The notes below the pieces were generated by a model. The model had not been told where the DNA came from, did not search any database, and saw only the letters and a program-made list of their open reading frames with translations. From Flavobacterium defluvii (GTDB lineage Bacteria; Bacteroidota; Bacteroidia; Flavobacteriales; Flavobacteriaceae), in assembly GCF_900129555.1 (NCBI RefSeq), contig NZ_FQWC01000008.1:62001-126000 (forward strand): 64,000 nt of DNA, written 5' to 3'. This document shows positions 33,429 to 42,495 of this stretch, piece by piece. The position numbers and the translations under genes are program-made. Each line of letters opens with the position of its first letter. The stretch's first letter is position 1.

Positions 33429-34184
33429 ATGCTTGCAAAAAGAATCATACCTTGTTTAGATATAAAAAACGGAAGAACCGTAAAAGGCGTTAATTTCGTT
33501 GACTTGCGCGATGCCGGCGATCCAGTAGAATTGGCTGCAATTTATTCAGCTGAAGGCGCAGATGAATTGGTTTTCTTGGATATTTCGGCAACAGAAGAAA
33601 GACGTAAAACACTTGTAAATATGGTGCGAAGCGTGGCGGAAAAAATCAATATTCCGTTTACTGTTGGCGGCGGAATTTCATCCGTGGAAGATGTTGATAT
33701 TCTGCTGAATAACGGAGCAGATAAAGTTTCTATCAATTCATCGGCAGTTAAAAATCCGCAATTGATTAATGATTTAGCACAGAAATTTGGAAGCCAATGC
33801 GTTGTAGTTGCAATTGATGCGAAACAAATCGACGGACAATGGATTGTGCATTTAGTCGGCGGAAAAGTACCAACAGAATTAAACTTATTTGATTGGGCTG
33901 TTGAAGTCGCAGAACGTGGTGCAGGAGAAATTCTTTTCACTTCAATGGATAACGACGGAACTAAAAACGGTTTTGCAAACGAAGCTTTGGCAAAACTTTC
34001 AGAATTAGTAAATATACCAATTATTGCTTCTGGAGGCGCAGGAAATATTCAGCATTTTGTAGATTCGTTTCAAAAAGGAAAAGCTGATGCGGCTTTGGCA
34101 GCGAGTGTTTTTCACTTTAAAGAAATAGAGATAAAAGTTTTGAAACAGGAACTTAAGAACAATGGAATTGAAGTGAGACTTTAA
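33429..34184 (+). CDS. hisF: Imidazole glycerol phosphate synthase, cyclase subunit HisF
   Basis: HisF uses ammonia from HisH to form imidazole glycerol phosphate and AICAR. From the ATG at 33429 the protein has 251 residues, the usual length. RIIPCLDIKNGRTVKG contains the catalytic Asp11-like residue, FTVGGGI and IASGGAGNIQHF are the phosphate loops, and SMDNDGTKNGF has the second catalytic aspartate. The frame extends upstream to 33399, but that would add ten residues encoded by the hairpin spacer, so the shorter start is chosen. Confidence 0.97.
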   Translation: MLAKRIIPCLDIKNGRTVKGVNFVDLRDAGDPVELAAIYSAEGADELVFLDISATEERRKTLVNMVRSVAEKINIPFTVGGGISSVEDVDILLNNGADKVSINSSAVKNPQLINDLAQKFGSQCVVVAIDAKQIDGQWIVHLVGGKVPTELNLFDWAVEVAERGAGEILFTSMDNDGTKNGFANEALAKLSELVNIPIIASGGAGNIQHFVDSFQKGKADAALAASVFHFKEIEIKVLKQELKNNGIEVRL

Positions 34185-34240
34185 TTGAAGCAAGAGACAA
34201 AAAGAAAGAAAAGATTTAATCTAAAATAACAAGAATTCAG

Positions 34241-34273
34241 AGAATCTAAAATCTGGACTCTAAAATCTAAAAT
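34241..34273 (+). repeat. 33-base element before hisIE (copy 2)
   Basis: This element is the same as that before hisA except for one G in place of A. It ends four bases before the hisIE start codon. Confidence 0.8.
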
Positions 34274-34277
34274 TAAA

Positions 34278-34874
34278 ATGGAAATCGATATCAAAAGCGC
34301 ACACGGATTAATTCCGGCTATAATTCAGGATTCAGAAACTAAAAATGTTTTGATGCTGGGTTATATGAACGAAGAATCGCTTCAAAAAACAATAGAAACG
34401 CAAAAAGTAACTTTTTTTAGTCGTTCAAAGCAAAGACTTTGGACTAAAGGCGAGGAGAGTGGAAACTTTTTAAACTTGGTAAGTATAAAAAATGACTGCG
34501 ACGGCGATACGCTTTTAATTCAGGCAAAACCTGTTGGGCCAACATGCCACACAGGTGCAGATACTTGCTGGCAGGAACCAAATGATGCAAATTATGGTTT
34601 TATTTCTCAATTAGAAAATACAATCAAAACCCGTAGAGAAAATGCTGATTCTGAACAGAGTTACGTAGCTTCTTTGTTTGCAAAAGGAATCAATAAAATT
34701 GCTCAAAAAGTGGGTGAAGAAGCAGTAGAAGTAGTTATCGAAGCAAAAGATGATAACGACGATTTATTCCTTAGCGAAAGCGCTGATTTACTTTTTCATT
34801 ATTTGATTTTATTACAGGCAAAAGGATATCAGCTGAATGATGTTGTTGAAGTTTTGAAGAAACGTCAGAAGTAA
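34278..34874 (+). CDS. hisIE: Bifunctional phosphoribosyl-AMP cyclohydrolase / phosphoribosyl-ATP pyrophosphatase HisIE
   Basis: The fused enzyme carries out the second and third steps of the pathway. The HisI part (about 1-105) has WTKGEESGNFLNLVSI, DCDGDTLLIQAKPVGPTCHTG and TCW, which hold the zinc and magnesium ligands. The HisE part (about 108-198) is helical, with YVASLFAKGINKIAQKVGEEAVEVVIEAKD and the metal-binding ESADLLFHYLILL. The 198-residue length is normal. It is the last gene of the his operon, and a long palindrome follows 27 bases after the stop. Confidence 0.97.
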   Translation: MEIDIKSAHGLIPAIIQDSETKNVLMLGYMNEESLQKTIETQKVTFFSRSKQRLWTKGEESGNFLNLVSIKNDCDGDTLLIQAKPVGPTCHTGADTCWQEPNDANYGFISQLENTIKTRRENADSEQSYVASLFAKGINKIAQKVGEEAVEVVIEAKDDNDDLFLSESADLLFHYLILLQAKGYQLNDVVEVLKKRQK

Positions 34875-34900
34875 CACAAATTTTGTTTTAAACCAATCTT

Positions 34901-34971
34901 GTCAGACTGAGCGAAGTCGAAGTCCCGTTTGCTAAATTACTTTGCGGGACTTCGACTTCGCTCAGTCTGAC
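34901..34971. repeat. Long dispersed palindrome, copy 1
   Basis: A perfect 27-base stem (34901-34927 with 34945-34971), starting GTCAGACTGAGCGAAGTCG and closing CTCAGTCTGAC, has a 17-base loop. There is no T-run, so it is not a classic terminator. A related copy lies at 51963-52032. It is much more GC-rich than its surroundings and resembles REP-type elements. Confidence 0.9.
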
Positions 34972-35065
34972 AAAAATTACTGTCAACATAAAGGGAATAA
35001 AAATCCGTATAAATCAGCGCTTTCGCATAGCAAATCCGTGTCATCCGTGTGCCATTCGCAATGAC

Positions 35066-35764
35066 TTACTCCACAAATTCAAAAACTGCAAATTCTTCCG
35101 GATGATGGAATCCAAATTTTTGGCTTTTATAATCCTGTAATGCAAGATATTCGGTCGTATTACCGTAATCTATTCTAAAAGTATTGGCTTTCCATTTGGT
35201 GCCAGTTTTTGGTTTTGCAAAACCGCCATTTTTAATCTTTTCGAGACTTGAAAAAGGAACTTTTATTTCGGTATCAAAACCTTCAGGAGTTATTTTGCTA
35301 ATAGCTTCGAATCCATCAATATTAAAATCCATTGCAGTTTTCCAGCCGCCGCATTCGGGCGAAATGCATTTTAAAAGCATATCATAATTGGCAGAATAGG
35401 CATTTACCCCAATTTCTATATAGTTTTTTCCATCTCCATCCGGATCAATAAAAACTTCGACTAAATCATCACTTTCATAGATTTTAGAATCTTTCTTTTG
35501 AGGTTTTCCAACTATTTTAGTATCTACAGAGCGATAAGCTATATAAAGGTTTTCGTCATTCCACGAAAGTGAAACCATTGTGTTTTGTGTTGCTTTTTCT
35601 CCTGAATTATGAATTACAAACGGACCTAAAAATGGCGTTTTCCAATCACTTAAATCACCGTCGATAATTAATTTTTCAGAAGTTTTTGGAATAGGGAAAG
35701 TCTGGGAATAATTATGAATTGAAGATAGGAAAGTAAAAAGGTATATAAACGTGCTAAATTTCAT
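35066..35764 (-). CDS. Secreted carbohydrate-binding family 9-like protein
   Basis: The 232-residue protein has a signal peptide (about 1-22, ending NYSQ) and one beta-sandwich domain. Its signatures, IDGDLSDWKTPF, VSLSWNDENLYIAYRSVDTKI, YESDDLVEVFIDPDGDGKNYIEIGVNA and EIKVPFSSLE, are those of the CBM9-like family. This domain binds sugar ends in some xylanases, but single-domain secreted versions in Bacteroidetes have no proven ligand. It stands alone on the minus strand after the his operon. Confidence 0.86.
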   Translation of the reverse strand: MKFSTFIYLFTFLSSIHNYSQTFPIPKTSEKLIIDGDLSDWKTPFLGPFVIHNSGEKATQNTMVSLSWNDENLYIAYRSVDTKIVGKPQKKDSKIYESDDLVEVFIDPDGDGKNYIEIGVNAYSANYDMLLKCISPECGGWKTAMDFNIDGFEAISKITPEGFDTEIKVPFSSLEKIKNGGFAKPKTGTKWKANTFRIDYGNTTEYLALQDYKSQKFGFHHPEEFAVFEFVE

Positions 35765-35882
35765 AAAACAGGAAAATTTTAGCTAAAATAGAAAACAATA
35801 CTATATAAGAATACAAATATTGTAACAAAAAATAAAAATATATACTAATATTATAACTAATTCAAAACTTAATTTATAAATA

Positions 35883-37538
35883 ATGAAAAAATACTTTGGG
35901 AGTGTTATAACAGCTGTTTTTATTGGTTTTACTGCCAATGCTCAGGGACTTATGAATAAGTCAGAAACCGTTTTTACACATCAGGATACTTTACGCGGAA
36001 GCATTACAAAAGAAAGAGTCTGGTGGGATTTGAAATATTATCATTTGGATGTAAAAGTAAATCCAAAAGAAAAATTTATATCTGGTTCAAATACGGTGCG
36101 TTATAATGTTTTGGCAGAAAACAATAAAATGCAGATTGATTTGCAGGAACCGATGAATATTACAAAAGTGACGCAAAACGGAAAAGACTTAAAGTTTGAA
36201 AGAGACGGAAATGCGTTTTTTATCACTTTAACTGAAAATCAAAAAGTTGGCGATACTAAAGAAATTATAGTTTATTATGAAGGAAAACCGAAAGAAGCGG
36301 TAAGAGCGCCTTGGGATGGTGGATTTTCCTGGAAAAAAGACAAAAACGGAAAAGATTTTATTGCAACATCATGTCAGGGCTTAGGCGCGAGCGTTTGGTG
36401 GCCGTGTAAAGATCATATGTATGATGAAGTTGAAAATATGTTAATCAGCGTGAATGTTCCGGGAGATTTAATGGATGTTTCAAACGGAAGATTACAAAGT
36501 GTTAAAAAAGAAAAAGACGGAACTAAAACCTTCAACTGGTACGTTTCGAACCCAATTAATAATTATGGCGTAAATATCAACATTGGGGATTACGTTAATT
36601 TCTCTGAAAAATTTAAAGGAGAAAAAGGCGATTTAGACTGCAGTTATTATGTTTTGAGAGATAATCTTGAAATTGCTAAAAAACATTTTCAGGATGCTCC
36701 AAAAATGCTGAAAGCTTTTGAAAGCTGGTTCGGGCCTTATCCGTTTTATGAAGACAGTTACAAACTGGTTGAAGTTCCGTATTTAGGAATGGAGCACCAA
36801 AGTTCTGTTACTTACGGAAATGACTTTCAAAATGGTTATAGAGGAAATGATATGAGCGGAACCGGCTGGGGATTAAAATTCGATTATATTATTATTCACG
36901 AGTCTGGACACGAATGGTTTGCAAATAATATTACCTATAAAGACATTGCTGATATGTGGATTCACGAGAGTTTTACAACTTATTCTGAATCGCTTTTTAT
37001 CGAATATTATTACGGAAAAGAGGCTGCAAATGAATATATAAGAGGAATTAGAAAAGTGATTACCAATAAAAAACCGATTATTGGTTATTATGATGTAAAT
37101 GTTGAAGGATCAGGAGATATGTATCCAAAAGGAGCGAATATAATTCATACGATTCGTCAGGTTATAAATGATGATGCCAAATTCAAATCAATTTTGAGAG
37201 GAATGAACAAAACGTTTTATCATCAAACGGTTACTACAAAACAAATTGAAGATTTTATATGTAAAGAATCGGGAATAGATTTTAGTCCGGTTTTTAATCA
37301 GTATTTGAGAACAACGCAGGTTCCTACCTTCGAATATTATTTTAAAAACCAGAAATTGATCTATCACTGGATTAATTGTGTGGAGAATTTTGATCTGCCT
37401 TTAAAAGTTACTTTAAATGGAGTTGAAACGTGGTTAAAACCAACAACAGACTGGAAAGCTGAAAATGTAAAAGATGATAAATCAACTTTAATTGTAGACA
37501 AAAACTTTTATGTAACGGAATTTAATATCACAAATTAA
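35883..37538 (+). CDS. Secreted M1-family zinc aminopeptidase (paralogue 1)
   Basis: The 551-residue enzyme has a signal peptide (MKKYFGSVITAVFIGFTANA then Q) and the M1 fold: an N-terminal saddle (about 45-240) and a thermolysin-like domain (about 250-500). The zinc site is HESGH (His339, Glu340, His343) with Glu362 exactly 18 residues later in WIHESFTTYSE. The exopeptidase loop normally GxMEN reads LGMEHQSS, so Asn is replaced by His. The short C-terminal part lacks the long helical domain of classical aminopeptidase N. It should trim peptides in the periplasm or outside. A paralogue with the same length follows 147 bases downstream. Confidence 0.94.
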   Translation: MKKYFGSVITAVFIGFTANAQGLMNKSETVFTHQDTLRGSITKERVWWDLKYYHLDVKVNPKEKFISGSNTVRYNVLAENNKMQIDLQEPMNITKVTQNGKDLKFERDGNAFFITLTENQKVGDTKEIIVYYEGKPKEAVRAPWDGGFSWKKDKNGKDFIATSCQGLGASVWWPCKDHMYDEVENMLISVNVPGDLMDVSNGRLQSVKKEKDGTKTFNWYVSNPINNYGVNINIGDYVNFSEKFKGEKGDLDCSYYVLRDNLEIAKKHFQDAPKMLKAFESWFGPYPFYEDSYKLVEVPYLGMEHQSSVTYGNDFQNGYRGNDMSGTGWGLKFDYIIIHESGHEWFANNITYKDIADMWIHESFTTYSESLFIEYYYGKEAANEYIRGIRKVITNKKPIIGYYDVNVEGSGDMYPKGANIIHTIRQVINDDAKFKSILRGMNKTFYHQTVTTKQIEDFICKESGIDFSPVFNQYLRTTQVPTFEYYFKNQKLIYHWINCVENFDLPLKVTLNGVETWLKPTTDWKAENVKDDKSTLIVDKNFYVTEFNITN

Positions 37539-37562
37539 ACTTCGGAAATAATTAAAAATTGA

Positions 37563-37600
37563 AACCCAATAAATTTCTTATTTATTGGGTTTGTTTTTTT
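37563..37600 (+). terminator. Terminator between the two M1 genes
   Basis: AACCCAATAAA and TTTATTGGGTT (37563-37573, 37581-37591) form an 11-base stem followed by TTGTTTTTTT. The two peptidase genes are therefore probably separate transcripts. Confidence 0.85.
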
Positions 37601-37685
37601 AGGAAGAAATCATAAAATTTTAGAAATCTTGATTCGAATGTTTACATTTGTTGCAGATTGATTTCAAAATAATACCATTTTACTA

Positions 37686-39341
37686 ATGAAAAATTACTTC
37701 GGAAGCATTTTTACTGCTTTTTTAATTGGTTTTACTGCCAATGCCCAAGGACTTCTTAATAAAGGAGAAACAGTTTTTACACATCAGGATACTTTACGCG
37801 GAAGCATTACAAAAGAAAGAGCCTGGTGGGATTTAAAATACTATCATCTTGATGTAAAAGTTAATCCAAAAGAAAAAGCGATTTCGGGTTCAAATACTGT
37901 GCGTTATACTGTTTTAACAGAAAATAACAAAATGCAGATCGATTTGCAGGAGCCAATGAAAATTACCAAAGTAACGCAGAATGGTAAAGAATTAAAATTT
38001 GAAAGAGACGGTAATGCATTCTTTATTACTTTAACTGAAAAACAGAAAGTTGGGGACACAAAAGAAGTCATAGTGTATTATGAAGGAAAACCAAAAGAAG
38101 CAGTAAGAGCGCCGTGGGATGGAGGGTTTTCCTGGAAAAAAGATAAAAATGGAAAAGATTTTATCGCTACATCATGTCAGGGTTTAGGTGCGAGCGTTTG
38201 GTGGCCGTGTAAAGATCACATGTATGATGAAGTTGAAAATATGTTGATCAGCGTAAATGTTCCGGGAGACTTGACAGAAGTTTCTAATGGAAGATTACAA
38301 AGCGTTAAGAAAGAAAAAGACGGAACTAAAACTTTCAATTGGTATGTTTCGAATCCAATCAATAATTACGGTGTAAATATCAATATTGGAGATTACGTTA
38401 ATTTTTCTGAAGTATTTAAAGGAGAAAAAGGAAATTTAGATTGTAATTACTATGTTTTAAGAGACAATTTAGCTGCAGCAAAAGAACAGTTTAAAGATGC
38501 TCCAAAAATGCTGAAAGCTTTTGAAAACTGGTTCGGGCCTTATCCGTTCTACGAAGACAGCTATAAACTGGTTGAAGTTCCGTATTTAGGAATGGAGCAC
38601 CAAAGTTCTGTTACTTACGGAAACCAATATAAAAATGGTTATTTAGGACGTGATTTAAGCGGAACTGGCTGGGGATTAAAATTTGATTTTATCATCATTC
38701 ATGAATCTGGGCACGAATGGTATGCAAACAATATCACCTATAAAGATATTGCTGATATGTGGGTGCATGAGAGTTTCACTAATTATTCTGAAAGCTTATT
38801 TTTAGAATATTACTATGGAAAAGATGCCGCTGCTGAATATATTATTGGATGCAGAAAAAACATTCAGAATGATACACCGATTATTGGGCATTATGATGTA
38901 AATAATGAAGGATCTGGAGATATGTATCCAAAAGGAGCTTCGATGCTGCATATGATTCGTCAGGTAATTAATGACGATGCTAAATGGAAATCGATTTTAA
39001 GAGGAATGAATAAAACTTTCTATCACCAAACGGTTACTGGAAAACAAATTCAGGATTATATCAACGAACAATCTGGAATTAATTTCAACAGAGTTTATGC
39101 ACAATATTTAACGACAACACAAATTCCGGTTTTTGAATATATGTTTAAAAACGGAACTTTCGGATATCACTGGACAAACTGTGTTGCGAAATTTGATATG
39201 CCGGTTAGAGTAAAATTAAATGGTGTTGAAACCTGGTTAAAACCTACTACAGAATGGCAGTCTGAAAAAACAACTAATGAAGATAGAAAAGTAGAAGTTG
39301 ATAAAGATTTTTATGTAACGACTTCGAATATTGTAGAATAA
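37686..39341 (+). CDS. Secreted M1-family zinc aminopeptidase (paralogue 2)
   Basis: This is a tandem copy of the preceding gene, with the same length of 551 and the same residue numbers for the zinc site (His339, Glu340, His343, Glu362 in HESGHEWYANN and WVHESFTNYSE). The exopeptidase loop again reads LGMEHQSS. The first 330 residues are nearly the same as in copy 1; differences gather after the zinc site (EYIIGCRKNIQNDTP against EYIRGIRKVITNKKP) and in the last 60 residues, so the peptide pocket may differ. A -7 box TACATTTG lies at 37643-37650. A terminator follows the stop. Confidence 0.94.
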   Translation: MKNYFGSIFTAFLIGFTANAQGLLNKGETVFTHQDTLRGSITKERAWWDLKYYHLDVKVNPKEKAISGSNTVRYTVLTENNKMQIDLQEPMKITKVTQNGKELKFERDGNAFFITLTEKQKVGDTKEVIVYYEGKPKEAVRAPWDGGFSWKKDKNGKDFIATSCQGLGASVWWPCKDHMYDEVENMLISVNVPGDLTEVSNGRLQSVKKEKDGTKTFNWYVSNPINNYGVNINIGDYVNFSEVFKGEKGNLDCNYYVLRDNLAAAKEQFKDAPKMLKAFENWFGPYPFYEDSYKLVEVPYLGMEHQSSVTYGNQYKNGYLGRDLSGTGWGLKFDFIIIHESGHEWYANNITYKDIADMWVHESFTNYSESLFLEYYYGKDAAAEYIIGCRKNIQNDTPIIGHYDVNNEGSGDMYPKGASMLHMIRQVINDDAKWKSILRGMNKTFYHQTVTGKQIQDYINEQSGINFNRVYAQYLTTTQIPVFEYMFKNGTFGYHWTNCVAKFDMPVRVKLNGVETWLKPTTEWQSEKTTNEDRKVEVDKDFYVTTSNIVE

Positions 39342-39361
39342 AGTTTTTAAAATTTCAAAAT

Positions 39362-39402
39362 AAAAAATCCCAAATTCCAATTTTAGGAGTTTGGGATTTT
39401 TT
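39362..39402. terminator. Bidirectional terminator after the M1 pair
   Basis: AAAAAATCCCAAA (39362-39374) and TTTGGGATTTTTT (39390-39402) form a 13-base stem with T-runs on both strands. Confidence 0.9.
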
Positions 39403-39412
39403 ATTTTTCAGT

Positions 39413-39494
39413 AACCCCGACAGGTTTTTAAAACCTGTCGGGGTTGTTGTATATGCGCAAAACCTTTGTCAAAGTTTTAAACTTTGACAAAGGT
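39413..39494. repeat. Two adjacent palindromes
   Basis: The first (39413-39445) is AACCCCGACAGGTTTT followed by its reverse complement with one base between. The second (39462-39494) is ACCTTTGTCAAAGTTT with its complement after a short centre. The core of the second (CTTTGTCAAAGTT) returns at 52051-52079. They lie between convergent genes. Confidence 0.85.
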
Positions 39495-39544
39495 GATTGA
39501 GTATGTAGTTGGAATTTGGAATTTAAAAAATTGGAATTTTTAAA

Positions 39545-41089
39545 TCAACGGCTGTTAAGTTTCGCCTTTTCTTTAATAATATCCGCAATTTTTCTATTCT
39601 CGATTTTACTTTCAAGCCAGGAAATAATATCCAGATACAAGAAAGCTCTTTTTTCGTAAGTATTCTTTTCAAGTTCAACAAAACGTGCATGCATTTTTTT
39701 GAATTCCTTCTTGATATCTGCAGGATAAAAGTTATTCAGGTTTCTTAAAAACTTAATGATTTCTTTTTGAACTTCATGTAAATCATTCATTTTCAATAAG
39801 AATTTATACGTGTTTTTAAGATGATTTTCCAAATAATAATCTTTTCCTAACTCATAATGTGCAATTAAAGATAAAAGTCTCGCAAAGCACATCAAATCTT
39901 CGCGCATTGTCAAGTTCTTATTATTGATGATTTTATCCAGGTAATTGATGCATTCGTTGTATTTTTCATTTCCGAAATATATAGAAGCAATTTTATAGAA
40001 AAACAACATTTCGTGATGTTCATCAAGATGATCGCTGTGTTGTTTCAGTTTTTCTAAAATTTCAGGAATCAAATATTCACTTTCAGCAAAAGTACCTTCA
40101 AGAATATGCAGGTTCAGTTTGTTGTTATATAAGTATAAAAATGACAAAGAAGCAAGATTATCATTTACAGGAAATCTCGGATCTTCAATCGTTTCTTCAA
40201 GCAGCGAAAGGTATTTTTTGAAATTTGAAGTATATTTCAGCATATACAGCGATTCCAGGAAATAATGATTTCCTTTTAGAAAAAATACCGGATTCAGATA
40301 AATCATATTCGGATTATCATAAAAAAGCTGAACCCATTTGTAAGCAAATTTATAACTCGCTAAAAAGTCCTGAACCAGAAAGCTTCGCCATAAATTGGCA
40401 TTGTAAAACCAATATTTTTCGCGGAAACCAAACTTAGTTTCGTCTAGTTTAGAAATATGTTTGTTGAAATAATCATCAATGTATCTGTACTCTTCATCAT
40501 TTTTTACGTAACCGGTTTTCAGCATGATTCCGTATAATTGAAGCGAAAGATTTGATAATTTGCTCGAAATAGTATTTCTGTAATTTAATTCTTTGGCCTG
40601 AACAACCAATTCATCGGCGCGGCCCTGAATACTTCGGGTAATATATTGTGATTCTATTAGTTTTTCAAACTCGACAATTTCATACGCCATATATTTTTCG
40701 TCATTCTCTAAAGCCTGCTGTTTTGTTTTGTCGAGAATCTTTAAACTCTGTTTATAAAGACCTTTATTATATAGTATAACGGCAAAATCGATTTGTTCGC
40801 GCAATTGATAACGAATATTCTGGCTCGGAATATTCAAACGAATACTTACCAGAATTTGTTTATACAAGTATGATTTTAAGTTAGATAGCTGTACCTTTTT
40901 GATACTTCCGCTTTTTAAAATAAGCTTTTCATCGTAGGTTTCAGATTTATCTAAAATATTGAATAATTCAATGAATTTAGTATTCGAACTTGTTTCTAAT
41001 CGGCTTGCAAAAATTTTAAACTGCCTTTTTTCAGATTTGGAAAGTGATTTAATCAGAACAAATAAGAAATCTTTTTGATGGTTAGCCAT
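39545..41089 (-). CDS. Helical repeat protein of unknown function
   Basis: I do not recognise this 514-residue protein. It has no signal peptide or membrane segment. The sequence is almost entirely helical and rich in Leu, Tyr, Asn, Lys and Glu, with repeating pairs such as ILYNKGLYKQSLKILDKTKQ and KIASIYFGNEKYNECINYLDKIINNK, so it is a TPR-like solenoid. The first 80 residues (DFLFVLIKSLSKSEKRQFKIF) look like a separate small domain. A scaffold role in the cytoplasm is likely. It is divergent from leuA across a 149-base gap. Confidence 0.8.
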   Translation of the reverse strand: MANHQKDFLFVLIKSLSKSEKRQFKIFASRLETSSNTKFIELFNILDKSETYDEKLILKSGSIKKVQLSNLKSYLYKQILVSIRLNIPSQNIRYQLREQIDFAVILYNKGLYKQSLKILDKTKQQALENDEKYMAYEIVEFEKLIESQYITRSIQGRADELVVQAKELNYRNTISSKLSNLSLQLYGIMLKTGYVKNDEEYRYIDDYFNKHISKLDETKFGFREKYWFYNANLWRSFLVQDFLASYKFAYKWVQLFYDNPNMIYLNPVFFLKGNHYFLESLYMLKYTSNFKKYLSLLEETIEDPRFPVNDNLASLSFLYLYNNKLNLHILEGTFAESEYLIPEILEKLKQHSDHLDEHHEMLFFYKIASIYFGNEKYNECINYLDKIINNKNLTMREDLMCFARLLSLIAHYELGKDYYLENHLKNTYKFLLKMNDLHEVQKEIIKFLRNLNNFYPADIKKEFKKMHARFVELEKNTYEKRAFLYLDIISWLESKIENRKIADIIKEKAKLNSR

Positions 41090-41201
41090 TGTAAAAAATA
41101 ATAATATAACTTATTGGTTATTAAATATTTAACTCGTTATAAATTGTGTTATGCACAGTATAATTTCATTAAAATGAATTTCGTACTGATAAAGTACAAT
41201 A

Positions 41202-41209
41202 TATATTTG
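41202..41209 (+). promoter_or_regulatory. -7 element before leuA
   Basis: TATATTTG fits TAnnTTTG and lies 29 bases before the start codon. No good TTG was found at the usual distance. Confidence 0.5.
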
Positions 41210-41238
41210 TTATCAAGATGTGAAATTACATTAAATAA

Positions 41239-42420
41239 ATGAATATGAATAGAGAGAAAGTTCAAATTTTTGACACCACTTTACGCGACGGTGAACAAGT
41301 TCCAGGATGTAAGTTAGATACTAAGCAAAAATTAGTTATCGCAGAGCGACTAGACAAAATGGGAGTTGATATTATCGAAGCAGGTTTTCCTGTGTCAAGT
41401 CCGGGCGATTTTTTATCGGTCTCTGAGATTTGTAAAATTGTAGAAAATGCAACCGTCTGCGGACTAACAAGAGCCGTAAAAAACGACATTGATGTTGCTG
41501 CAGCTGCTTTAAAGCACGCTAAGAAACCTAGAATCCATACCGGAATCGGAACTTCAGAATCTCATATCCTCCACAAATTAAATACCACCCCGGAAGATAT
41601 TATTGCAAGAGCAAAATTTGCAGTAGCTCACGCAAAAACGTATGTAGAAGATGTTGAATTCTATGCCGAAGATGCTGGTAGAACAGACAATGCTTTCCTT
41701 GCAAAAGTTTGCGAAGAAGTTATCAAATCTGGTGCAACGGTATTAAACATTCCTGATACAACAGGATATTGCCTGCCGGAAGAATACGGAGCAAAAATTA
41801 AATATTTAAAAGAAAACGTAAAAGGAATCGAAAACGTAATCCTTTCATGTCACTGTCATAATGATTTAGGAATGGCAACTGCAAACTCAATCGCAGGAGC
41901 TATAAATGGAGCAAGACAAATTGAATGTACTATTAATGGTATTGGAGAAAGAGCAGGAAATACAGCACTTGAAGAAGTGGTTATGATTTTCAAACAACAT
42001 CCGTACTTAAATTTAGATACAAACATTAATACGAGAGAATTAAACGAAATGAGCCGTTTAGTTTCTGAAAGTATGGGAATGATTGTACAGCCAAATAAAG
42101 CTATCGTAGGAGCAAATGCTTTTGCACACAGTTCTGGAATTCATCAGGATGGTGTTATCAAAAACAGAGCAACTTACGAAATTATGGATCCGCTTGATGT
42201 TGGTGTAAACGAATCTTCAATCATTTTAACAGCAAGAAGCGGTAGAGCAGCATTAGCATATCGTGCTAAAAAAGTAGGGTACGAATTGACAAAAACACAA
42301 TTAGACACTGTATATATTGAGTTCTTAAAATTTGCCGATATTAAAAAAGAAGTAGTAGATGCTGATATTCATCAGATTATCGAAGCTTCTAAAATTGAAG
42401 GCGAATTAATCAGAAGCTAG
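41239..42420 (+). CDS. leuA: 2-isopropylmalate synthase, short form without regulatory domain
   Basis: LeuA condenses acetyl-CoA with 2-oxoisovalerate, the first step of leucine synthesis. The 393-residue protein starts with FDTTLRDGEQVPG (metal and substrate site) and has HCHNDLGMATANS (HxH metal site), ECTINGIGERAGNTALEEVV and FAHSSGIHQDG. It then ends soon after the first accessory helices. The C-terminal allosteric domain of about 110-120 residues, which binds leucine in the usual 500-residue enzymes, is absent. Homocitrate or citramalate synthase is possible, but leuB follows at once. Both ATGs at 41239 and 41245 are usable. The spacer to leuB is 75 bases. Confidence 0.88.
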   Translation: MNMNREKVQIFDTTLRDGEQVPGCKLDTKQKLVIAERLDKMGVDIIEAGFPVSSPGDFLSVSEICKIVENATVCGLTRAVKNDIDVAAAALKHAKKPRIHTGIGTSESHILHKLNTTPEDIIARAKFAVAHAKTYVEDVEFYAEDAGRTDNAFLAKVCEEVIKSGATVLNIPDTTGYCLPEEYGAKIKYLKENVKGIENVILSCHCHNDLGMATANSIAGAINGARQIECTINGIGERAGNTALEEVVMIFKQHPYLNLDTNINTRELNEMSRLVSESMGMIVQPNKAIVGANAFAHSSGIHQDGVIKNRATYEIMDPLDVGVNESSIILTARSGRAALAYRAKKVGYELTKTQLDTVYIEFLKFADIKKEVVDADIHQIIEASKIEGELIRS

Positions 42421-42495
42421 TTAAAAAAGAGAATAGAAGAAAGAATATAGAACAAAGAGAAAAATAAAGATTTAAATCATAAAGAACGAGACGTT

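Noticed and set aside
33542..33940. A 132-codon frame antisense to hisF
   Set aside because: It lies wholly inside hisF on the other strand; its composition follows from the codon pattern of hisF, and it has no leader or family likeness.
34901..34971. Palindrome after hisIE read as a terminator
   Set aside because: The stem is long, but no T-run follows on either strand and a related copy with a different loop lies elsewhere, so a repeat is the better description.
35883..39341. One M1 copy as a pseudogene
   Set aside because: Both frames are intact over 551 codons, with signal peptides and complete zinc sites.
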